This document shows, one piece after another, positions 1 to 5,254 of a stretch of DNA of 8,087 bases (position 1 is its first letter; every line of letters begins with the position of its first letter). The DNA is from an uncultured Selenomonadales bacterium (GTDB lineage Bacteria > Bacillota_C > Negativicutes > Selenomonadales > Selenomonadaceae): contig CALGGX010000137.1 of NCBI GenBank assembly GCA_937916025.1, positions 1-8,087 of the forward strand, in the 5' to 3' direction. The translations under genes were made by a program, and so were the position numbers. The notes beneath the pieces are model-generated. The model searched no databases. It had not been told where the DNA came from and saw only the letters and a program-made list of their open reading frames with translations.

Positions 1-18
1 GAGCGGAGATGCTTTTTC

Positions 19-119
19 AATTCGTAATTCGTAATTCTTAATTCGTAATTAAAAACCATCAATCCAATTACGCATTACGCATTACGCATTACGCATTATG
101 CATTATGCATTACGCATTG
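19..119. repeat. Heptamer inverted-arm repeat element, copy R1
   Basis: The left arm (19-50) is a tandem run of AATTCGT units, one of them AATTCTT. A short unrelated spacer (about 51-65) follows. The right arm (66-119) is a tandem run of TTACGCA units, two of them TTATGCA. Read on the opposite strand the right arm is TGCGTAA/TGCATAA, so the two arms are imperfect inverted repeats that could pair with about one mismatch per heptamer. The left arm matches the reverse complement of 4628-4659 in 31 of 32 positions, so this is a dispersed family and not chance low complexity. Bases 1-18 may be the 3' end of an upstream gene. All three + frames entering the window meet TAA inside this arm, at 25-27, 32-34 and 39-41. 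Heptameric tandem repeats are known between genes in some bacteria such as filamentous cyanobacteria; the function here is unknown. Confidence 0.9.
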
Positions 120-131
120 CAGTTTGTCAAC

Positions 132-159
132 TTGACTAAAATGCGAAACGTGATAAAAT
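132..159 (+). promoter_or_regulatory. Probable sigma-70-type promoter of the dhaL-leuA-trpEG unit
   Basis: TTGACT at 132-137 and TAAAAT at 154-159 are separated by 16 bases, five of six matches to each consensus box. Transcription would start near 166, giving a leader of only about 20 nt before dhaL. The promoter lies just downstream of repeat R1, so the operon does not depend on read-through across the repeat. The leader is too short for a T-box or a trp-type attenuator. Confidence 0.7.
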
Positions 160-186
160 GCAATCAAAATTGGAGGTGCAACCAAA

Positions 187-816
187 ATGATCGGAGCAGT
201 CAAAGCAGGCGCGAATGCCTTGATCAAAGAGCGCGATTATCTCACGGAGCTCGACACCAAGATCGGCGACGGAGATCACGGCATCAACATGGCGCGCGGC
301 GCGCAATCGGCATTGGAAGATATCGACGAACGAAACGGCAATGATTTTTCGGCGGCGGAGTTGGCGAAATTGGTCGGCGAGGCGTTTTTGATGAACGTGG
401 GCGGCCCGGCGGGACCGTTGTTCGGAAGCGGATTCATGGCCGGCGCGCGAGCTCTCGAAGCACCGGACGCCAAGCTCGACACGAAGACGATCGGGAGGTT
501 TTTGAGCGCGTTCAATGCGGCAATTCAGAAGCGCGGGCATGCGGTTGCGGGCGATAAGACAATCCTCGACGTGACGATTCCGCTCGAAAAAGTGTTCGTC
601 GACAATTCGGACATGCCGTTATCGGAAGCCCTCAAGCTCGGACGCGAGACTGCTCGAAATGCCGTCGAATACACGAAAGAACTCGAGGCGAAACGCGGAC
701 GCGCATCTTATCTCGGCGCGCGCTCGGTCGGACACATCGATCCCGGCGCGGCGTCGGCGGCGATCATTTGGCGCGAAGTCTCGTTCTATATAGAAAAGAA
801 TTTTCTCATTCAATGA
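187..816 (+). CDS. dhaL: Dihydroxyacetone kinase ADP-binding subunit DhaL
   Basis: This 209-aa protein has the normal length of DhaL, the nucleotide-binding subunit of dihydroxyacetone kinase. In PEP-dependent systems it carries tightly bound ADP, is rephosphorylated by DhaM, and passes phosphate to DHA held by DhaK in the cytoplasm. The Mg-ADP motif is intact: D23, D28, D30 and H31 in LDTKIGDGDHG have the family's D-x4-D-x-D spacing. GGPAGPLFGSGF (about 72-83), GDKTILD and RASYLGARSVGHIDPGA are further DhaL blocks. The ATG is preceded by GGAGG at 172-176, and an in-frame TAA at 154-156 rules out a longer ATG, GTG or TTG start. No dhaK or dhaM is visible in the window. It is first in an operon with leucine and tryptophan genes, an unexpected setting, so the in vivo substrate is uncertain although the fold is clear. 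Confidence 0.9.
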   Translation: MIGAVKAGANALIKERDYLTELDTKIGDGDHGINMARGAQSALEDIDERNGNDFSAAELAKLVGEAFLMNVGGPAGPLFGSGFMAGARALEAPDAKLDTKTIGRFLSAFNAAIQKRGHAVAGDKTILDVTIPLEKVFVDNSDMPLSEALKLGRETARNAVEYTKELEAKRGRASYLGARSVGHIDPGAASAAIIWREVSFYIEKNFLIQ

Positions 817-832
817 AAGGCAGGTTATAACA

Positions 833-2485
833 TTGAAATACTGTGCTCAGTACGTCATGCCGCCGAAGGCGGATTACAGTTTTTTGCAGAAAGAATTTCC
901 GACGGTCGCGCCGGTGTGGTGCAGCGTCGATTTGCGTGACGGCAATCAATCGCTGATCATTCCGATGTCGATCGACGAAAAGATCGAGTTCTACAAAATG
1001 CTCATTCAAGTCGGCTTCAAAGAGATCGAAATCGGCTTCCCCGCGGCGTCGGAAACGGAATATCAACTGCTCCGTCGGCTGATCGAAGACGATCTGATTC
1101 CGCCGGACGTGACGGTGCAGGTACTGACACAAGCGCGCGAGCACATCATTCGCCGAACCTTCGAGGCACTTGACGGTTGCGAGCGGGCGATCGTGCATGT
1201 CTACAATTCGACCTCAATCGCGCAACGCGAGCAGGTGTTTCAGAAGTCGAAAGACGAGATCAAACAGATCGCAATCGAAGGCGCGCAATTGCTGAAAGAA
1301 CTCACCGGCGATCGTCCGTATCGTTTCGAGTACTCGCCCGAGAGTTTCACGGGCACGGAGCCGGATTACGCGCTCGAAGTCTGCAATGCCGTGCTCGATG
1401 TTTGGAAGCCGACGGCGGAGCGCAAGGCGATCATCAACATTCCGGTGACGGTGGAGCTGTCGATGCCGCATGTCTACGGCGCGCAGATTGCGTACATCAA
1501 TCAAGGGCTGAAGTATCGCGACGCGGTCGTGTTGAGTTTGCATCCGCACAACGATCGCGGTTGCGGTGTTGCCGATACGGAGATGGGTTTGCTGGCGGGC
1601 GCGGATCGCGTCGAGGGCACGCTGTTCGGCAACGGCGAGCGCACCGGCAATGTCGACATCGTGACGCTGGCGTTGAACATGAAAGTGCTCGGCGTCGAGC
1701 CGGGACTGGATTTTTCCAATTTGCCGCCGTTGGTCGAGACATACGAGCGTTTGACGCGAATGCGCGTGCATGAACGGCAACCTTACGCCGGAGCTTTGGT
1801 CTTCACGGCATTCAGCGGCTCGCATCAGGACGCAATCGCAAAAGGCATGCGTTATCGCGAAGAAAAACATCCCGAGCAGTGGACGGTGCCGTATCTTCCG
1901 ATCGATCCGAAAGATGTCGGGCGCGAATACGAGTCGGACGTGATTCGGATCAATTCGCAGAGCGGCAAGGGCGGCGTCGGCTACATTCTCGAGCATCGGT
2001 TCGGGATCGAATTGCCGAAGAAAATGCGCGAGGCGTTCGGTTACATCGTCAAGGGCGTTTCCGATCGCGGGCATAAAGAGCTGTTGCCGGAAGAGATTTA
2101 TCAACTGTTTTTGGACGAATACGTCAATGTCGAGGAGCCGTACAAGCTCGCCGATTTTCTGTTGAAAAAAGAGCCGGACGGCGCGCGGCGCGGCTGGGTT
2201 GAGATCGAACACGAAGGGCGACTCGAACATCTCGAAGCGCGCGGCAACGGTCGGCTCGATGCGATCTCGAATGCTTTGCAGACGCGTTTCGGTTTGAAAT
2301 ACAAAGACGTGACATATTCCGAGCACGCGCTCGAAACGGGGCAGGATGCGCGCGCGATTGCGTACATCGGCTTGACGGACGCCGAAGGCAAAAAACATTT
2401 CGGCGCGGGCATGGATACCGACATCATCAATGCGTCGGTGCGGGCTTTGCTCAGCGCGATCAATCGCATGGTGAATGCGAAATGA
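833..2485 (+). CDS. leuA: 2-isopropylmalate synthase
   Basis: Condenses acetyl-CoA with 2-oxoisovalerate to 2-isopropylmalate, the committed step of leucine synthesis. The 550-aa protein has an N-terminal HMGL-like TIM barrel with DLRDGNQSL at 33-41 (catalytic Arg and metal-binding Asp), EIGFPAAS, the metal site HPHND at 237-241 and the signature GNGERTGN at 266-273. A C-terminal LeuA dimer/regulatory domain (from about 430) ends the protein and normally carries leucine feedback. Sequence and length fit the longer LeuA branch (about 550-560 aa, yeast and actinobacterial-like) better than the E. coli type. The proposed start is TTG at 833 with AGG at 822-824. An in-frame ATG at 857 would remove 8 residues but lacks a good ribosome site. 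The gene begins 16 nt after dhaL and shares ATGA with trpE. Homocitrate or citramalate synthase is less likely given the signature blocks. Confidence 0.94.
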   Translation: MKYCAQYVMPPKADYSFLQKEFPTVAPVWCSVDLRDGNQSLIIPMSIDEKIEFYKMLIQVGFKEIEIGFPAASETEYQLLRRLIEDDLIPPDVTVQVLTQAREHIIRRTFEALDGCERAIVHVYNSTSIAQREQVFQKSKDEIKQIAIEGAQLLKELTGDRPYRFEYSPESFTGTEPDYALEVCNAVLDVWKPTAERKAIINIPVTVELSMPHVYGAQIAYINQGLKYRDAVVLSLHPHNDRGCGVADTEMGLLAGADRVEGTLFGNGERTGNVDIVTLALNMKVLGVEPGLDFSNLPPLVETYERLTRMRVHERQPYAGALVFTAFSGSHQDAIAKGMRYREEKHPEQWTVPYLPIDPKDVGREYESDVIRINSQSGKGGVGYILEHRFGIELPKKMREAFGYIVKGVSDRGHKELLPEEIYQLFLDEYVNVEEPYKLADFLLKKEPDGARRGWVEIEHEGRLEHLEARGNGRLDAISNALQTRFGLKYKDVTYSEHALETGQDARAIAYIGLTDAEGKKHFGAGMDTDIINASVRALLSAINRMVNAK

Positions 2486-3954
2486 AGCCGAATTTTGAAG
2501 AATACAAACTCCGCGCGGCGTCGGAACGCGTGATTGCAATCGAAGAAGAATTGACGCTCGACGTCGAAACGCCCGTGTCGATATATCTGAAACTGGTCGG
2601 CGAAGGCAAGGGCTACATTCTCGAGTCGGTCGACACGACGCAAGAGGCGTTCGGAAGATACAGCTTCATCGGCGCGGAGCCGCTCGCGCGGGTTCAGATA
2701 TATCCGCAAAAATTGCTGATTCTCGAAGGCGATCGTTTGCGTTCGTGGAGCGGCAAGCCGATCGACACGATCAAAAAGTACTTGCGGCGTTGGCAGGTCA
2801 AAGGCAGTTCGGAGCCTTTGATGAGCGGCGGACTCGTCGGCTATTTGAATTACGAAACAGCGGCGACGTTCGATCGCGTGCGCGGTCTCGAGCTCGAAGA
2901 AGAGCAACTGCTCGGCGAATTGATGATCAGCCGAGTAATGGTCATTCACGACGCTTTGAAACAAACCGTTCGGCTCGTCTGCCTGTCGGAAGTCGATCGT
3001 GAGGAGCCGGAGCGGAGTTACGAAGACGCGCGGCGCGAATTGTACTCGACCGTCGAAAAGCTCCGCGCGGCACTGCCTTCAAGCCCGTCGACAATCAAAC
3101 GCATCGTCGATAATTCCGAACGTCCTCCGATGCCGAAGTCTTACGAAGACATGATCGAGACGCTCAAGGAAAATATTTTTGCGGGCGAAGTGTTTCAAGT
3201 CGTTCCGAGCGTGCAATTTCGAGAAAAACTCACGCGCCCGGGTTTTGAGTACTATCGCCGATTGCGGCAAGTCAACGGCTCGCCTTACATGTATTACATC
3301 AACTTCGGCGAGAACAAACTGTGCGGGGCGTCTCCGGAGATGCTCGTGCGGGTGCATGGGCGGCGCGTGTGGACATATCCGATTGCGGGCACGCGTCCGC
3401 GCGGAGCAACGTCGGAAGAAGATGTGCGACTCGCCGACGAATTGTTGCATGACGAAAAAGAACTCGCCGAGCACGCGATGCTGGTTGATCTGGCGCGCAA
3501 CGATCTCGGGCGCATTTCTGAAGCCGGTACGGTTCGAGTGACGAAATTGCGGAGTGTCGAGCGGTTCAGCCATGTCATGCATTTGGTCTCGAGCGTCGAA
3601 GGCACTTTGCGGACGGATTTGGAAGCCTTCGATGCTTTGAAGGCAACATTCCCTGCAGGAACCGTGAGCGGCGCGCCGAAGCTCCGCGCAATGGAATTGA
3701 TCAATCAACTCGAGCCGGTTCCGCGCGGCAGTTATGCGGGCGTCGTCGGCTACATCGACTTTGCGGGCAATCTCGACATGTGCATCGATTTGCGGACGAT
3801 GCGCATCGAAAGGGATCGGATCGGCGTCATTCAAGCCGGCGGCGGCATTGTCGCGGATTCGGTTCCGATCAATGAATGGAATGAAGTGCTGAACAAATCG
3901 GCGGCAATGCGGCAGGTCGTGCGGGAGGTGGAGCGCAATGCTTCTGCTGATTGA
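2482..3954 (+). CDS. trpE: Anthranilate synthase component I
   Basis: Converts chorismate plus ammonia to anthranilate and pyruvate; the ammonia is delivered by TrpG. The 490-aa length is normal. The N-terminal regulatory region holds ILES at 46-49, equivalent to the LLES tryptophan-binding motif, and RYSFIGAEP at 59-67. The chorismate-binding domain (about 225-485) has PIAGTRPRG at 300-308, EHAMLVDLARNDLGR around 330-344 with catalytic-type H331, PAGTVSGAPK at 391-400 and the Mg-site region GGGIVADSVP from about 454. NGSPYMYY (265-272) corresponds to the NPSPYMFF element that helps bind tryptophan in enterobacterial TrpE, with Gly replacing the first Pro. LLES-type and SPYM motifs favour TrpE over PabB. 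The start overlaps the leuA stop in ATGA and has little Shine-Dalgarno sequence, so translation is probably coupled to leuA. Confidence 0.95.
   Translation: MKPNFEEYKLRAASERVIAIEEELTLDVETPVSIYLKLVGEGKGYILESVDTTQEAFGRYSFIGAEPLARVQIYPQKLLILEGDRLRSWSGKPIDTIKKYLRRWQVKGSSEPLMSGGLVGYLNYETAATFDRVRGLELEEEQLLGELMISRVMVIHDALKQTVRLVCLSEVDREEPERSYEDARRELYSTVEKLRAALPSSPSTIKRIVDNSERPPMPKSYEDMIETLKENIFAGEVFQVVPSVQFREKLTRPGFEYYRRLRQVNGSPYMYYINFGENKLCGASPEMLVRVHGRRVWTYPIAGTRPRGATSEEDVRLADELLHDEKELAEHAMLVDLARNDLGRISEAGTVRVTKLRSVERFSHVMHLVSSVEGTLRTDLEAFDALKATFPAGTVSGAPKLRAMELINQLEPVPRGSYAGVVGYIDFAGNLDMCIDLRTMRIERDRIGVIQAGGGIVADSVPINEWNEVLNKSAAMRQVVREVERNASAD
3923..3928 (+). promoter_or_regulatory. Strong Shine-Dalgarno for trpG inside trpE
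   Basis: GGGAGG lies inside the last codons of trpE, 9 nt before the trpG ATG at 3938. It fixes the trpG start and shows that trpG can start independently as well as by coupling. This fits roughly equal production of two subunits that form a complex. Confidence 0.8.
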
Positions 3955-4513
3955 CAACTACGACAGCTTCGTTTACAACGTGTATCAGATGTTGGCAGAG
4001 CTTGGCGCGGAGCTCGAAGTACGGCGCAATGACGAAATTGCGGTTTCGGATATTGACGCGCGAAAATACGACGGCATAGTGATCTCGCCGGGACCGGGCG
4101 TTCCTTCGGAAGCGGGCATCAGCGAAGATTTGATCCGAACCTTCGCGGGCGAATTGCCGATCCTCGGCATATGTCTCGGGCATCAGGCGATTGGAGAAGT
4201 ATTCGGCGGCAAGATCGTTCGCAATAAAAAAATCGTCCACGGCAAGGCATCGAAGCTGTTGCACAACGGGCGCGGATTGTATGAAGGATTGCCGAATCCG
4301 GCAGAAGTCGGGCGATATCACTCGCTGATTGTCGAGCGCGAGACGCTTCCCGATTGTTTGGAAGTGACGAGTCGGCTCGAAGACGGCACGATCATGGGCT
4401 TGCGGCATCGGCAATTCGATGTTGAAGGCGTGCAATTTCATCCCGAATCGATTTTGACGCCGGACGGAAGATTAATGTTACAAAACTTTTTGAAGGCAAT
4501 GCGTAATGCGTAA
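3938..4513 (+). CDS. trpG: Anthranilate synthase component II (glutamine amidotransferase)
   Basis: A class I glutamine amidotransferase of 191 aa that releases ammonia from glutamine for TrpE. It shows IDNYDSFVYN at the N-terminus, the oxyanion region SPGPGVP at 50-56, the nucleophile C79 in GICLGHQ, HGK at 101-103, and H168 and E170 in VQFHPES, which complete the triad. It overlaps trpE by 17 nt. In many bacteria one TrpG/PabA serves both anthranilate and 4-aminodeoxychorismate synthase; direct linkage to trpE makes the tryptophan role the main one, and dual use cannot be excluded. The last four codons and the TAA lie in heptamer repeat units, so the C-terminal residues MRNA are repeat-encoded. 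No other trp gene follows: the next gene is convergent, so the remaining pathway genes must lie elsewhere. Confidence 0.95.
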   Translation: MLLLIDNYDSFVYNVYQMLAELGAELEVRRNDEIAVSDIDARKYDGIVISPGPGVPSEAGISEDLIRTFAGELPILGICLGHQAIGEVFGGKIVRNKKIVHGKASKLLHNGRGLYEGLPNPAEVGRYHSLIVERETLPDCLEVTSRLEDGTIMGLRHRQFDVEGVQFHPESILTPDGRLMLQNFLKAMRNA

Positions 4514-4660
4514 TGCGTAATTCGTAATGCATAATTAGGAATTTGGAGTTAGGAGTTAGGAATTTTGAATTAGAAATTTGGAATTTTGAATTTGGAATGC
4601 GGAATTAAAAGTTGAAACCGTTCTCTCAATTACGCATTAAGAATTACGAATTACGAATTA
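4499..4660. repeat. Heptamer inverted-arm repeat element, copy R2
   Basis: The left arm from 4499 consists of GCGTAAT, TCGTAAT and GCATAAT units. It passes without a break in 7-base register into a degenerate run (TAGGAAT, TTGGAGT, TTTGAAT, TTGGAAT and similar) up to about 4612. After an irregular stretch of roughly 15 bases comes the right arm (4628-4660) of TACGCAT, TAAGAAT and TACGAAT units. The right arm is the reverse complement of R1's left arm with one mismatch in 32, and the left arm resembles the inverted right arm of R1; R2 is therefore R1 flipped, with a much longer middle. The element spans the whole trpG-plsY gap and contains both stop codons. No T-tract follows either side of the potential hairpin, so a standard intrinsic terminator is not seen. 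Confidence 0.92.
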
Positions 4661-5248
4661 AAAATGCAGTTCTTCGCCGGCGAATATGCGTTTGATGTTG
4701 TCTTTATGTCGGACGAGCACGAACAGCGTCGCCGCCGCGCAAAAACAGATCAGCGGCTTCGGATACAAAAACGCCGCCGCGAGAATCGGCGCGCCGATTG
4801 CCGCAATGCAACTCGCAATCGAAACCGTCCGAGTGATTCCGAAACAAATGCCCCAGACAATTATCAAACACACGGCAACGTCAGGCATCAGGCAGGCAAG
4901 GCAGCCCGCGGAAGTGGATACTGCTTTGCCGCCTTTGAATTTCAGAAAGATCGAAAGGCAATGCCCGATGATGGCGGCGGCGGCCACTAACAGCGCATCA
5001 TACACATACGAGGAGTAATTCAGACATATCCGGCAGGCAATGTAGCCTTTTGCGAAATCGCAGAAGAAAACCGAAAGTCCGGCGTTACGTCCGAGGCAAC
5101 GCCACGCGTTTGTCGCGCCGATGTTTTTCGAGCCGACCGTTCGCAAATCGGTGTGCCGGATCAACTTGCCGAGAATCAAGCCGAACGGAATCGAGCCGAG
5201 CAGATACGCCGTGATGATCAATCGCCAATCCGGCAACGTTTCAATCAT
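4658..5248 (-). CDS. plsY: Glycerol-3-phosphate acyltransferase PlsY
   Basis: An integral membrane enzyme that transfers an acyl chain from acyl-phosphate to glycerol-3-phosphate, making lysophosphatidic acid, the first step of phospholipid synthesis. From the ATG at 5248 it is 196 aa, the family's usual size. Motif 1 is GSIPFG at 18-23, motif 2 is GSKNIGATNAWR at 39-50 (usually GSGNIGATN), and motif 3 begins GHCLSIFLKF at 95 and continues KGGKAVST (usually KGGKGVAT). The C-terminal RHKDNIKRIFAGEE is typical. Hydrophobic segments lie near 8-28, 56-76, 84-104, 118-138 and 142-180. The protein has 12 cysteines, high for this family. An in-frame TTG at 5254 would add two residues, but its Shine-Dalgarno spacing would be too short. 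It follows the LCP gene by 6 nt in one transcript. The stop codon is part of repeat R2. Confidence 0.94.
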   Translation of the reverse strand: MIETLPDWRLIITAYLLGSIPFGLILGKLIRHTDLRTVGSKNIGATNAWRCLGRNAGLSVFFCDFAKGYIACRICLNYSSYVYDALLVAAAAIIGHCLSIFLKFKGGKAVSTSAGCLACLMPDVAVCLIIVWGICFGITRTVSIASCIAAIGAPILAAAFLYPKPLICFCAAATLFVLVRHKDNIKRIFAGEELHF

Positions 5249-5254
5249 GATCAA

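Noticed and set aside
1..18. Identity of an upstream gene ending in R1
   Set aside because: All three frames are open up to the repeat, but 6 to 10 codons are too few to choose a frame or family.
66..119. Tandem repeats considered as a CRISPR array
   Set aside because: The units are 7 bases with no unique spacers of about 30 bases, and no cas genes are visible.
1214..2539. Long open frame on the - strand (441 codons) opposite leuA
   Set aside because: It is antisense to a fully motif-supported LeuA, its translation is rich in Arg, His and Gln with no domain motif, and it arises from the codon bias of the true gene.
3079..3957. Long - strand open frame opposite trpE
   Set aside because: No motif, no ribosome site, and the trpE frame carries all family signatures.
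2482..4513. trpE/trpG as pabB/pabA (folate branch)
   Set aside because: The ILES and SPYM tryptophan-site motifs and the overall TrpE-type blocks favour anthranilate synthase. TrpG may still serve both enzymes.
4499..4660. R2 as a standard intrinsic terminator
   Set aside because: The potential stem is AT-rich and mismatched, and no T-run follows it on either strand.
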